Below are positions 50,083-59,392 of a stretch of DNA of 64,000 nt, in pieces. Source of the stretch: Tardiphaga sp. P9-11 (GTDB lineage Bacteria; Pseudomonadota; Alphaproteobacteria; Rhizobiales; Xanthobacteraceae); NCBI RefSeq assembly GCF_008329525.1, contig NZ_NPKQ01000001.1:434001-498000 (forward strand), in the 5' to 3' direction. The notes under the pieces were generated by a model. The model was not told the DNA's origin, ran no database searches, and saw only the letters and a list, made by a program, of their open reading frames with translations. The position numbers were made by a program, and so were the translations under genes. Positions within the stretch are counted from its first letter, which is position 1. Every line of letters starts with the position of its first letter.

Positions 50083-50748
50083 ATGCTCACCGTCCATCAC
50101 CTCAATAATTCGCGCTCCCAGCGCGTGCTGTGGCTGCTCGAAGAGCTCGGCGTTCCCTATGAGATCATCAGATACAATCGGCAGCCCAACATGCTCGCGC
50201 CGCCGGAGCTGCGGGCGATCCATCCGCTCGGCAAGTCGCCTGTGATCACCGACAATGGCAACACGATCGCCGAGTCCGGTGCGATCGTCGAATATCTCGT
50301 CAAGACCTATGGTAATGGCCGGCTGGTCCCGCCCGATAATACGCCGGAGCGTCTGCGCTTCACCTATTGGCTGCATTATGCCGAGGGGTCGGCGATGCCG
50401 CCGCTGCTGTTGAAGCTGATCTTCATGATGCTGCCGAAGCGCGCGCCACTGTTGATGCGGCCGGTGGTCAATGCCATCGCGGCGAAAGCGCTGAACACAC
50501 TGGTCGATCCGCAGCTTAAACAGCATATGGCGTTCTGGGAGGGCGAACTGTCGAAGAGCGATTGGTTCGCCGGTAACGAGTTCACCGCGGCCGACATCCA
50601 GATGAGCTTCCCGCTCGAGGCTGCCTCGGCGCGCGCGGGGCTGGAGCAAGGCCATCCGAAGGCGATGGCCTGGCTGACAAAGATCCACGCGCGGCCCGCC
50701 TATCAACGCGCGCTGCAGAAAGGCGGGCCGTACTCGGTGGGACGCTAG
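50083..50748 (+). CDS. Glutathione S-transferase family protein
   Basis: 221 residues. N-terminal thioredoxin-like domain (TVHHLNNSRSQRVLWLLEELGVPYEI, HPLGKSPVITDNGNTIAESGAIVEYL) and a C-terminal helical domain with FTAADIQMSFPLEAA. The active-site serine or asparagine region is NNSRSQR. Paired with an efflux pump across the operator, a detoxification role is plausible. Its stop overlaps the amidohydrolase stop on the other strand. Confidence 0.92.
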   Translation: MLTVHHLNNSRSQRVLWLLEELGVPYEIIRYNRQPNMLAPPELRAIHPLGKSPVITDNGNTIAESGAIVEYLVKTYGNGRLVPPDNTPERLRFTYWLHYAEGSAMPPLLLKLIFMMLPKRAPLLMRPVVNAIAAKALNTLVDPQLKQHMAFWEGELSKSDWFAGNEFTAADIQMSFPLEAASARAGLEQGHPKAMAWLTKIHARPAYQRALQKGGPYSVGR

Positions 50749-51644
50749 ACCGTGGGAAAGCCGAACAGCTTCTGCGGATTGTAGGTGAGGATCCGATTGC
50801 GCACCGCCTCATCCGGCACCCAGTCCGCGAGCAGGTCGAGCAGATCGCTGACGCCCATCATCACATCCCAGTTCGCCACATGTGGCCAGTCGGAGCCCCA
50901 GATGCAACGATCCTGATTGGCGGCGATCAGCTTCTGCGCGAACGGAATCGTATCGCTATAGGGCGGGCCGCCCTGGACGCTGGTGCGATAAGCGCCGGAC
51001 AAACGCACCCATGCGCCGTCGCGAACGAGTCCGACCAGGGCATCGAAGCCCGGATCGTCGATGCCACGTGATGTTGGGAAATGTCCCATGTGATCGACAA
51101 GGAACGGCACCGGCAGTTTCGCAAAGCGTGACGCCAGCGCCGGAATATCTTTGGCATCGATCAGGAACTGCAGATGCCAGCCCATTTCGCGGCAGAGCGA
51201 GGCGTAGTTCTCAAGCTGCGTGAAACCCATCCCGCCGCCATAAAGCACATTGAGGCGAAGACCGACGACGCCGGCTTCCTTCAACGCGGCCTTTTCCTTC
51301 TCCGGGCAATCCAGCCCGATCACTGCGATGCCGCGCAGCCGCTGACGATTGGCAGTGAGCGCATCTACCAGCAGGCGGTTGTCGGTACCGTGCACGCTGA
51401 CTTGCGTCAGCACGCCGTAAGTCATGCCGGTCGCATCGAGCATCGATAGATAAGATGCAGCTGTGGCTTCCGGTGGTGTGTAGCTGCGGCCGGCGACGAA
51501 CGGATAGTCTGGTGGCAGACCGATCACATGGGCGTGGGTATCGACGGCGCCACGCGGCACGGTGAACCGTGTCGCGCTGCGCTGGGTCGGTTGCGGCCCC
51601 GGGCAAGCCCGAGGTTCGCTGGAGGATGAATCAGGCGTCTGCAT
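50745..51644 (-). CDS. Amidohydrolase 2 family protein (2-pyrone-4,6-dicarboxylate lactonase-like)
   Basis: 299 residues from the ATG at 51644. TIM-barrel amidohydrolase: GAVDTHAHVIG at the start with the two metal histidines, VGLRLNVLYGGG, VDHMGHFP and WGSDWPHVANWD near the C-terminus. The layout matches 2-pyrone-4,6-dicarboxylate lactonase relatives from aromatic-acid degradation. It overlaps the upstream MFS gene by 14 bp. Confidence 0.85.
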   Translation of the reverse strand: MQTPDSSSSEPRACPGPQPTQRSATRFTVPRGAVDTHAHVIGLPPDYPFVAGRSYTPPEATAASYLSMLDATGMTYGVLTQVSVHGTDNRLLVDALTANRQRLRGIAVIGLDCPEKEKAALKEAGVVGLRLNVLYGGGMGFTQLENYASLCREMGWHLQFLIDAKDIPALASRFAKLPVPFLVDHMGHFPTSRGIDDPGFDALVGLVRDGAWVRLSGAYRTSVQGGPPYSDTIPFAQKLIAANQDRCIWGSDWPHVANWDVMMGVSDLLDLLADWVPDEAVRNRILTYNPQKLFGFPTV

Positions 51645-52935
51645 AGAGAATACGTCCGCGGGTTTCAGGCAGCGCGAAGGCTGCGAGGAAGAACAGGCCG
51701 TAAGCCAGCACCGCGAAGATCGCGATGGCATTGCCGAGGCTGGTGGTGTTGGACAGCGCGCCGACCAGGAACGGGAACAGCGCGCCGATGCCACGGCCGA
51801 AATTGTAGCAGAAGCCCTGCCCCGATCCGCGCAGACGCGTTGGATAGAGCTCCGTGAGGAACGCGCCCATGCCGGAGAAGTAGCCCGACGCAAAGAAGCC
51901 GAGCGGGAAGCCGAGGATCCACAGCACTTCATTGGTCAGCGTCACTTGCGTGTAGACCAGAATGACCGCGATGGCGCCGAGCGAGAATGTCAGGAACAGG
52001 TTGCGGCGGCCGATACGGTCAGCAAGCCAGGCGCCGACAAGATAGCCGATAAAGGAGCCGATAATCAGCGCCGAGAGATAGCCCGTTGACGAGACGATCG
52101 ACAGCTTGCGCTCGGTGGTGAGGAAGCGCGGTACCCAGAAGGTGATGGCGTAGTAGCCGCCCTGGCAACCGGTCGCAGCGAGCGAGGCGAGAATCGTGGT
52201 CTTCAGCATCGGCCCGGCAAAGATCTCGCTGAGCTTCGGCCGGTCGCCACTGGCGTTCTGCTTGGCACGCGTTTCGACGGCGATGGCCGGTTCCTCGACA
52301 TAGCGACGCAGATACAGCACCAGCAAAGCCGGGAGTGCGCCGATGGCAAACATCCAGCGCCATGCGGTTTCTGGCGGCATGTACGAGAACAGGATTGCCT
52401 GCGACAGCACGGCGAGACCCCAGCCGATTGCCCAGCCGGATTGCACCGAGCCGACGGCGCGGCCGCGATATTGCGGGCGGATCGCTTCGCCCATCAGCAC
52501 CGCGCCGGCGGCCCATTCACCGCCGAAGCCGAGGCCGAGCAGCGCACGCGCTACCAGCAGCTGATCGAAATTCTGCACGAAGGCGCAGACCAATGAGAAG
52601 AACGAGAACCACAGGATGGTGAGCTGCAGCGTGCGCACGCGGCCGATACGGTCGGCGAGATATCCACCGAGCCAGCCGCCGATGGCGGATGCGAGAAGTG
52701 TGACGGTGCCGGCGAGACCAGCGGTGCCGGGATCGACCTTCCACATCAGGATGATGGTGCCGATCACCAACGGATAGATCATGAAATCCATGCCATCGAG
52801 CGCCCAGCCAGTGGCGCAGGCCCAGAACGTGCGACGCTCCGGCGGATTCATGTCGCGATAGAAAGCCAGAAGGCTGGTGTCTTCAATCTCCGCGCGCTCG
52901 ATGGCGCCGGGATCGGCTGGTCTGTTGCTGCTCAA
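51631..52935 (-). CDS. MFS transporter (aromatic/organic acid type)
   Basis: 434 residues, about 12 spans, with the loop 2-3 motif GGYLADRIGRVRTL and its second-half counterpart VGAWLADRIGRRNLFL. Motifs such as WALDGMDFMIYPLVIGTI are typical of the SHS/AAHS group that imports acids. I chose the TTG at 52935 after a GGGGGG stretch; a GTG at 52998 would add residues without family match. It is translationally coupled to the lactonase-like gene, so it may import that enzyme's substrate. Confidence 0.87.
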   Translation of the reverse strand: MSSNRPADPGAIERAEIEDTSLLAFYRDMNPPERRTFWACATGWALDGMDFMIYPLVIGTIILMWKVDPGTAGLAGTVTLLASAIGGWLGGYLADRIGRVRTLQLTILWFSFFSLVCAFVQNFDQLLVARALLGLGFGGEWAAGAVLMGEAIRPQYRGRAVGSVQSGWAIGWGLAVLSQAILFSYMPPETAWRWMFAIGALPALLVLYLRRYVEEPAIAVETRAKQNASGDRPKLSEIFAGPMLKTTILASLAATGCQGGYYAITFWVPRFLTTERKLSIVSSTGYLSALIIGSFIGYLVGAWLADRIGRRNLFLTFSLGAIAVILVYTQVTLTNEVLWILGFPLGFFASGYFSGMGAFLTELYPTRLRGSGQGFCYNFGRGIGALFPFLVGALSNTTSLGNAIAIFAVLAYGLFFLAAFALPETRGRILYADA

Positions 52936-53016
52936 GATCGTTCCCCCCCTGTTGTGGTCTTGGTTCGGGGGCGCCCATCCGTACCCCCTTGGGAGCACCG
53001 GATATGTCTTCGGACG

Positions 53017-54762
53017 TTAGTATCCAGATGCCTCAGCGCCACGCGTACGCGGATCAGGAGCACCAAGCAAGCCGTCCGGCGTCACCAGAATAGAATTGGC
53101 CGAAGTCTGTCCCATGGGCTCGATCACCTTATGGCCCATCGCACGCAGTGCATTGAGAGCTTCCTCGCTGAAGCCGCGTTCGATGCGGACTTCATCGGGC
53201 AGCCACTGGTGGTGAAGGCGCGGTGCGGCCACGGCTGACATCACGTCCATTTTGTAGTCGATCACATTGACGATCACCTGCAGCACCGTCGAGATGATGC
53301 GGCTGCCGCCGGGGGACCCCGTGACGAGCACCGGCTTGCCGTCCTTCAGTACGATGGTCGGCGACATCGATGACAACGGTCGCTTGCCCGGGCCGGGCAG
53401 GTTGGCTTCGAAGCCGACCAGACCGAAGGCATTCGAGGCGCCGGGTGCCGCGGTGAAATCGTCGAGTTCGTTATTCATCAACACGCCCGTGCCATCGGCG
53501 ACGAGGCCGACGCCGTAGGGAAAGTTGAGCGTATAGGTATTGCTCACAACATTGCCGGCCGCATCGACCACGGAATAGTGGGTTGTATTCTGCCCTTCGC
53601 GCGGCGGCACCGCAGAAAGCGCATCGGTCCATGGCGTCGCTTTGTCGGAATCGATCGAGGCACGCTGTTTGGCGGCGTAGTCTTTCGATGTCAGTATCGC
53701 AATCGGCGCGTTAACGAATGCGGGATCGCCAAGATAGCGCGCGCGATCGGCATAAGCGCGTTTCATCGCCTCGATCAGCAGATGCAGTGACGGCGCCGAA
53801 CCTTGCCGCAAGGTTGCCACTGGAAAGCCCTCGAGGATGTTGAGTGTTTCCAACAGCACCGTGCCGCCGGACGACGGCAGCGGCATCGAGACGATGTCGT
53901 AGCCCCGATAGCTGCCGCGCACCGGCTGGCGGATCACCGGTTGATAGGTCTTGAGGTCTTCGATCGCGAAAATGCCGCCAGCCTTGTTGATGCCATCGAC
54001 CAGCCTCTGCGCCACCGGGCCTTCATAGAATCCGCGTGGTCCTTGCGCCGCGATCGCCGTCAATGTCGCAGCAAGGTCGCTCTGGATCAGCGTATCGCCC
54101 GGCTGCAGCGCTGTGCCATCGGTGCGTGAGAAGATCTTGACCGATGACGGCCAGCGCGCGGTGCGTCGCTGCAGGTCAGGCAGCGTGGCGGCGATATCGT
54201 CCGCCACGACGAAGCCGTCGCGCGCCAGCGCAATCGCGGGCTGCAACAGATCCGCCAGGGTGAACTTGCCGGAGCCGTATTTTTCCAGCGCCAGCGCAAG
54301 TCCTGCCACCGTGCCGGGGACGCCGATGCCCAATGCGGAGTCGCGCGATTTCGCGATATCCGGCTGGCGGTCGCTGCCGAGAAACATGTCACGGGTGGTG
54401 GCGGCCGGCGCAGTCTCGCGGTAGTCGATGGTGATGTCCTCGCCGGCAGCCGTATGGATCACCATGAAACCGCCGCCGCCGATATTGCCGGCGCGCGGAT
54501 AGGTGACGGCCATGGCGAAACCGCTCGCAACAGCTGCATCGATCGCATTGCCACCCCGCGCCATGACATCCGCTCCGACCTTGGCGGAGATCTTCTCCTG
54601 GGCGACGACCATGCCGTGTTTGGCAGTGACGGGCTTGAGTGTGCCCGCCGGTGCAGGAGTATAGATGTCACGCGTCTGTTGCGCGTTTGTCGATGCTGGG
54701 AGGATGAGTATAAACGCGAGTGCTGCGACGCACGTACAACGCAGAAAATCAAACGGTGCCAT
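53017..54762 (-). CDS. ggt: Gamma-glutamyltransferase
   Basis: 581 residues. Signal peptide (CVAALAFILILPASTNAQ), large-subunit blocks (GGNAIDAAVASGFAMAVTYPRAGNIGGGGFMV, DYRETAP), then the self-cleavage site with the nucleophilic threonine in NTTHYSVVD near residue 393 and the small subunit (TVSPGGS-type LVTGSPGGSRI). It breaks down glutathione in the periplasm. 81 bp upstream of the MFS start. Confidence 0.94.
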   Translation of the reverse strand: MAPFDFLRCTCVAALAFILILPASTNAQQTRDIYTPAPAGTLKPVTAKHGMVVAQEKISAKVGADVMARGGNAIDAAVASGFAMAVTYPRAGNIGGGGFMVIHTAAGEDITIDYRETAPAATTRDMFLGSDRQPDIAKSRDSALGIGVPGTVAGLALALEKYGSGKFTLADLLQPAIALARDGFVVADDIAATLPDLQRRTARWPSSVKIFSRTDGTALQPGDTLIQSDLAATLTAIAAQGPRGFYEGPVAQRLVDGINKAGGIFAIEDLKTYQPVIRQPVRGSYRGYDIVSMPLPSSGGTVLLETLNILEGFPVATLRQGSAPSLHLLIEAMKRAYADRARYLGDPAFVNAPIAILTSKDYAAKQRASIDSDKATPWTDALSAVPPREGQNTTHYSVVDAAGNVVSNTYTLNFPYGVGLVADGTGVLMNNELDDFTAAPGASNAFGLVGFEANLPGPGKRPLSSMSPTIVLKDGKPVLVTGSPGGSRIISTVLQVIVNVIDYKMDVMSAVAAPRLHHQWLPDEVRIERGFSEEALNALRAMGHKVIEPMGQTSANSILVTPDGLLGAPDPRTRGAEASGY

Positions 54763-54868
54763 CGATCACTCCGGCTGACAGCGAACATGATCGCATCGCC
54801 GTCTCGAATGCTATATGGCTTGTGAAACGTACGAGACAACACTCTGTGATTCGCGGGGGATACCACGC

Positions 54869-56260
54869 ATGGCGGTCGCCGCCGCTTCATCAGCCTCTGT
54901 GACAGCCGTGCCAAAAACCTATCCACCGCGCTCCGCGGTGATCAGCTGGATGTTTTTCGACTGGGCAGCCCAGCCTTACTTCAGTCTCATCACAACCTTT
55001 GTCTTCGCGCCTTATTTTGCCACGCGCGTGGCATCCGACGCCGCCACCGGGCAATCGCTGTGGGGCTTCGCGACCGCCGCCGCCGGACTGATCATCGCGC
55101 TGGCATCGCCGATGCTCGGCGCGATCGCTGATGCAAGCGGTCGCCGCAAGCCGTGGATCGCAGGCTTCGGCGCGATCTTTGTGATCGGGGCCTGTATCAT
55201 GTGGATAGGCAAACCCGGCGATCCCGCTATCATCCTGCCGCTCCTGATCGCCTATGGCCTCGCGACCATCGGCGTGGAATTCGCCACTGTCTTCAACAAT
55301 GCGATGATGCCGACGCTGGTGCCGCTGGATAAAATCGGTCGCCTGTCCGGCTCCGGCTGGGCGCTCGGTTATGTCGGCGGCATTCTCAGCCTCATCATCG
55401 TGCTCGGCTTCATGGCCGCCAACCCCACCACGGGACGCACGCTATTCGGATTGGTCCCGATCCTCGGTCTCGACCCCACGACATTCCAGGGCGATCGTAT
55501 TTCGGCACCTCTGTCGGGATTGTGGTTCGTCGTCTTCGTGCTGCCGATGTTTCTGCTGACGCCCGACTTTCCCGCGAAGGTTTCTGCGCGGAGCGCTGTG
55601 CGGGAGGGTCTCGCCGATCTCAAGCACACGCTCGCTGAATTGCCGAAGCATCGCTCAATGATGGCGTTCCTGCTTGCCAACATGATCTACACCGACGGGC
55701 TGGTGTCGCTGTTTGCGTTCGGCGGCATCTACGCGGCCGGCACCTTCGGCTGGAATACGATTCAGATTGGCACTTTCGGTATCGTTCTTGCTATCGCCGG
55801 CACCTTCGGCGCCTTCATGGGCGGCAAGCTCGACGATGCATTGGGACCGAAGCGCGTGATCACCGGCAGCATCCTGCTGCTGCTGATCTCGATCATCGCT
55901 ATTCTGCTGATCGATAGCGAGACGATCTTCTTCATCAAGGTCAGGCCGCCAGTGCCTGGTGGCGGTTTGTTCGCGGCGCCTGCAGAGAAGGCCTATCTCG
56001 TTTTAGGTTGCCTGATCGGCATGGCGGGCGGCCCGCTGCAGGCGGCGTCGCGCACGCTGCTGATCCGGCTGGCGCCGCAGGATCGCATTGCGCAGTTCTT
56101 CGGTCTGTTCGCGCTGACCGGGAAGGTGACATCCTTCATAGGACCGTTGCTGATCGGCCTCGTGACCGCGGTAACCGCCAGCCAGAAGGCCGGCATGGCG
56201 GTGCTGGTGCTGTTCTTCGTCGCAGGCCTCGGCCTGCTCGCGCGCGTTCGGGAAGACTAG
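54869..56260 (+). CDS. UMF1-type MFS transporter (Atg22-like)
   Basis: 463 residues from the ATG at 54869 with a GGGGGAT site. About 12 spans. The N-terminal ISWMFFDWAAQPYFSLITTFVFAPYFA matches UMF1/Atg22-like proteins, whose yeast member exports vacuolar amino acids; bacterial substrates are unknown. Divergent from ggt (106 bp), convergent with the LysR gene. Confidence 0.87.
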   Translation: MAVAAASSASVTAVPKTYPPRSAVISWMFFDWAAQPYFSLITTFVFAPYFATRVASDAATGQSLWGFATAAAGLIIALASPMLGAIADASGRRKPWIAGFGAIFVIGACIMWIGKPGDPAIILPLLIAYGLATIGVEFATVFNNAMMPTLVPLDKIGRLSGSGWALGYVGGILSLIIVLGFMAANPTTGRTLFGLVPILGLDPTTFQGDRISAPLSGLWFVVFVLPMFLLTPDFPAKVSARSAVREGLADLKHTLAELPKHRSMMAFLLANMIYTDGLVSLFAFGGIYAAGTFGWNTIQIGTFGIVLAIAGTFGAFMGGKLDDALGPKRVITGSILLLLISIIAILLIDSETIFFIKVRPPVPGGGLFAAPAEKAYLVLGCLIGMAGGPLQAASRTLLIRLAPQDRIAQFFGLFALTGKVTSFIGPLLIGLVTAVTASQKAGMAVLVLFFVAGLGLLARVRED

Positions 56261-56292
56261 GGTGCGCGTGCCGGATATCTGCACGCGATTCC

Positions 56293-57177
56293 TTATTTTC
56301 GCTCAGCGGCCATGAGCATTTCAACAAAGGCGGTCACCTTGCGCGGCCGGAATTGTGCCGCAGGGTAGACTGTGTAGATACCGCCGGACGGCAGCTGCCA
56401 TTCCGGGAGGACGTGGCTCAGACGCCCCGAGGCCAGATCTTCGGCCACCAAGAAATCCGGCAAAACGGAAAGCCCGCCACCGGCTTTGACTGCCGCGAGT
56501 ACTCCTGGGGTCGTGTCGATGGCAATGCTTGCCTGCATGCGCACCGTCCGTCGTTCGAGGTCGCCGCGCGAGAACTGACAGAGTAGTGGTTCGCGCAGCG
56601 CCATGTTGGCAATGAACGGCATAGCGGCGAGATCCTTTGGATCGTGGGTGGCCGCGATCCGATCCGCGATGGCAGGAGCACTGACCAGCAATTGTTGGAA
56701 GGATCCGATCTTGCGAGCCTGCAGGCTGGAATCTGCGAGCCAGCCGACCCGGATCGCCATGTCGATCTTGCCGGAGGTGAGATCCATTGTCTGGTCGCTT
56801 AGCGTCTGCTCTACGCGGCAGCGGGGATAGCGTGCCGTGAAAGCCGTGACGACCGGAACGACCACTGCGATGCCGTAGTCATTGGGTGCGGTGATGCGCA
56901 GGGTGCCGGTCGGTTCGGCAGCCGCCTGGGCGAGTTCGTTGAAGGCATCCTCCGCTTCCCGCAAGATCATGACGCAACGTGCGTGAAACATGCGGCCGGC
57001 CTCGGTCGGATGGACGCGCCGCGTGGTACGGACGAGAAGGCTGGTCCGCAACTCCTGTTCGAGTTGCGTCACCTGCTGGCTCACCACGGCCTTGGTGATG
57101 CCGAGCCGCTCTGCCGCGCGCGTAAATGAGCCCGTATCAACGACCGCGGCGAAATAAGCCAACCGGTTCAGGTTCAT
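56293..57177 (-). CDS. LysR family transcriptional regulator
   Basis: 294 residues. N-terminal winged helix (LAYFAAVVDTGSFTRAAERLGITKAVVSQQVTQLE) and a substrate-binding domain (GTLRITAPNDYGIAVVVPVVTAF..YPRCRVEQTLSDQ). It probably controls the divergent DsbA-like gene; the 115-bp gap has an ACAGA / TCTGT inverted pair at 57199-57229 as a weak candidate site. Effector unknown. Confidence 0.93.
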   Translation of the reverse strand: MNLNRLAYFAAVVDTGSFTRAAERLGITKAVVSQQVTQLEQELRTSLLVRTTRRVHPTEAGRMFHARCVMILREAEDAFNELAQAAAEPTGTLRITAPNDYGIAVVVPVVTAFTARYPRCRVEQTLSDQTMDLTSGKIDMAIRVGWLADSSLQARKIGSFQQLLVSAPAIADRIAATHDPKDLAAMPFIANMALREPLLCQFSRGDLERRTVRMQASIAIDTTPGVLAAVKAGGGLSVLPDFLVAEDLASGRLSHVLPEWQLPSGGIYTVYPAAQFRPRKVTAFVEMLMAAERK

Positions 57178-57292
57178 CGTGATGACCGTGAGGAATGGAC
57201 AGATTGTAAGTCAATAGCATACATTCTGTCAGGTTTGTTGGCCTTATTCGATCATTCGGCGCGTGCCATACATCGCGTCCAAGGAGACCGAT

Positions 57293-57937
57293 ATGGCCGC
57301 TACCACGCAGATCACCTATCTCTTCGATCCGCTCTGCGGCTGGTGCTACGGCGCTTCCGCGATTCTCGAAAAGCTTGCCGCTCTGCCGGACTTCACCATA
57401 GCGCTAGCTCCAACCGGCCTTTTTGCCGGGTCTGGTGCCAGGCCGATGGACGACAGTTTTGCCGCCTATGCCTGGGCCAATGACCAGCGCATTTCCCGCC
57501 TGAGCGGACAGCCCTTCAGCGAAGCCTATCGCCGCAATGTCCCTGGGGATCACACGCGGCTGTTCGATTCCGGCCCGGCGACGCTCGCGATCACCGCTGT
57601 CGCCCTCACTGCCCCGGACCGGGAGTTCGATGCTCTCAGGGCCATCCAGAATGCACGCTATGTCGAGGGCCGTGACAACACGGACATCTCGGTTCTCTCG
57701 GATGTGCTGCGCGCGTTGCAGTTGCCGGAGATTGCCGATCGCCTGGCTGTTCCTGACGAGGCGTTGCTCGCTGCTAACCGCACGCGCCTCGATGCAGCAC
57801 GTGCCGAGATGCGCCGATTTGGCGCCGATGGTGTCCCAGCCCTCATTGCGAGCAACGGGGACAGCCGACGTCTTCTCAGCACGAATAGTCTGTTCGGCAG
57901 CATCGAGATGCTCGTCGACGAACTGAAGGCAGCCTGA
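57293..57937 (+). CDS. DsbA family oxidoreductase (FrnE-like)
   Basis: 214 residues from the ATG at 57293, with AAGGAGA five bases upstream. The thioredoxin-fold active site is LCGWCYGAS near residue 15 and the cis-Pro region GVPALI. No signal peptide, so it is likely cytoplasmic, as in the FrnE-like group. First gene of a set with the MBL-fold and SnoaL genes, divergent from LysR. Confidence 0.87.
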   Translation: MAATTQITYLFDPLCGWCYGASAILEKLAALPDFTIALAPTGLFAGSGARPMDDSFAAYAWANDQRISRLSGQPFSEAYRRNVPGDHTRLFDSGPATLAITAVALTAPDREFDALRAIQNARYVEGRDNTDISVLSDVLRALQLPEIADRLAVPDEALLAANRTRLDAARAEMRRFGADGVPALIASNGDSRRLLSTNSLFGSIEMLVDELKAA

Positions 57938-58007
57938 GTTCTGGCGATCAATAACGACAGGCGGGCCACGCCTGAATTTTCATGACCCACTCGCACAGGA
58001 GATATCC

Positions 58008-58904
58008 ATGTTCACCAGGAGAATCATCGTGAAAGCAACTCTGGCCGCCGGCGCAGCCGCTGTGTTCGCTCCGGAGGGAACGGGCAACGCGGCCGGTGGG
58101 CTTTCGTGGAAGCACTTCCCCGCCGGACCAAAAGGTTTCTTTCGCGCCCCCGTGCTCATTACCGGCGCGTCCGAGGCTGTTCTGATCGATGGCGGCTTTA
58201 CCTATTCAGACGGCCGGGCCGTAGCCGACGCAATCAAGGCGACGGGCAAGAAGCTCACCAGCATCTATGTCAGCCAAGCCGACCCGGATTACTACTTCGG
58301 TCTCAAGCCGATCAAGGAAGCTTTCCCCGACGCGCGGGTGATTGCAGCATCCGATACGGTGGCCGCCATCAACGGCAATGTGGAAAAGAAACTCGCCGCC
58401 TGGGGGCCGCAACTCAAGGAAAACGGCCCGCAGACGCTTGCCGATGTCGTCATTCCCAAGGCTTTCGACGACAAGAAACTCAGCGTCGATGGCGAGACCA
58501 TCGAGATCGTCGATGCTGAAGGGCTGGCCAGCCGGCGCTATCTCTTCGTGCCGTCGCTGAACGGGGTGTTTGGCGGGGTCATGATCTTTGCGGGTGTGTA
58601 TGTCTGGACCGCGGATTCACCGACCAAGGAACAGCGCGTTGCATGGGTGGCCAATCTCGACAAGATTGCCGCTCGCAAGCCGGCCATCGTCGTGCCCGGT
58701 CACATGACGCCGGACGCCGCCACTGACCTCTCGGGCGTTGCGCACACCAAGGCTTACCTTATCGCCTTCGAGGAAGAACTGGCCAAGGCCAAAAGCTCGG
58801 CCACGCTGAAGAGCGCCATGGAAGCCCGCTTCCCAGGCCTCGGCATGGGTGTTGCCCTCGACATCGGCTCCAAGGTCGCCACCGGCGAGATGAAGTGGGG
58901 CTGA
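58008..58904 (+). CDS. MBL-fold protein with degenerate metal site
   Basis: 298 residues. N-terminal Tat-like/Sec signal (FTRRIIVKATLAAGAAAVFAP) for export. The metallo-beta-lactamase fold is seen in VLITGASEAVLIDGGF and VVPGHMTP, but the HxHxDH motif is SQADPDYYFG (residues 89-98), lacking all but the aspartates. Such variants are known in this superfamily, yet full zinc binding is doubtful. Same strand as the DsbA-like gene, 70 bp after it. Confidence 0.83.
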   Translation: MFTRRIIVKATLAAGAAAVFAPEGTGNAAGGLSWKHFPAGPKGFFRAPVLITGASEAVLIDGGFTYSDGRAVADAIKATGKKLTSIYVSQADPDYYFGLKPIKEAFPDARVIAASDTVAAINGNVEKKLAAWGPQLKENGPQTLADVVIPKAFDDKKLSVDGETIEIVDAEGLASRRYLFVPSLNGVFGGVMIFAGVYVWTADSPTKEQRVAWVANLDKIAARKPAIVVPGHMTPDAATDLSGVAHTKAYLIAFEEELAKAKSSATLKSAMEARFPGLGMGVALDIGSKVATGEMKWG

Positions 58905-58905
58905 G

Positions 58906-59297
58906 ATGGGTGCCAATCTCGATCTGATCCGGGCTACCTATGAGGGATCATCGTCGGAAGAGAACGGCCGCAATCTGCTGGCCGCTCTCGCCCCTGATGC
59001 CGCGTGGACCGAAGCCGAGGGCTTCCCTTACGCAGGAACCTGGGACCGGAGGCGATTGTGGCGGGCGTGTTCCAGCGCCTTGCCACTGAGTGGATAGGCT
59101 ACCGCGCCGACGTTCACGAATATCTTGAAGACGGCGACCGTGTCGCCGCCTTTGGCATTTACTCCGGGACCTACAAGGCGACAGGCAAGTCTATGCGGGC
59201 CGCCTTCGCACACCTCTATCGGGTAAGGAGTGGCAAGATCGCGCGCATGACGCAATATGTCGATACGCTCATGGTCCAGCAGGCCTTGGCTCCGTAG
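58906..59297 (+). pseudogene. SnoaL-like protein, frameshifted
   Basis: The frame from the ATG at 58906 (2 bp after the MBL gene) gives LDLIRATYEGSSSEENGRNLLAALAPDAAWTEAEGFPYAGTW and then goes wrong near 59040. The next frame continues GPEAIVAGVFQRLATEWIGYRADVHEYLEDGDRVAAFGIYSGTYKATGKSMRAAFAHLYRV to 59297. The joined protein is a normal ~130-residue SnoaL/NTF2-like domain. A single indel, real or a sequencing error, explains it. Confidence 0.75.
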
Positions 59298-59352
59298 CCT
59301 GATTGCGTCGCTCGATGCGACGATCAAGCGCCTTCGTGTATCGGTCGGCTGG

Positions 59353-59380
59353 GGAGCCGCTGGCTTCGCAGCCGGGCTCC
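59353..59380. terminator. Hairpin between convergent SnoaL and purH
   Basis: GGAGCC with GGCTCC, closed by GCTG / CAGC around a six-base loop, in the 95-bp convergent gap. No T-run on either strand. Confidence 0.35.
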
Positions 59381-59392
59381 TCAGGACCGCAA

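Noticed and set aside
59298-59392. Full terminator between SnoaL and purH
   Set aside because: There is a GC-rich hairpin but no T-run on either strand, so it is listed only with low confidence.
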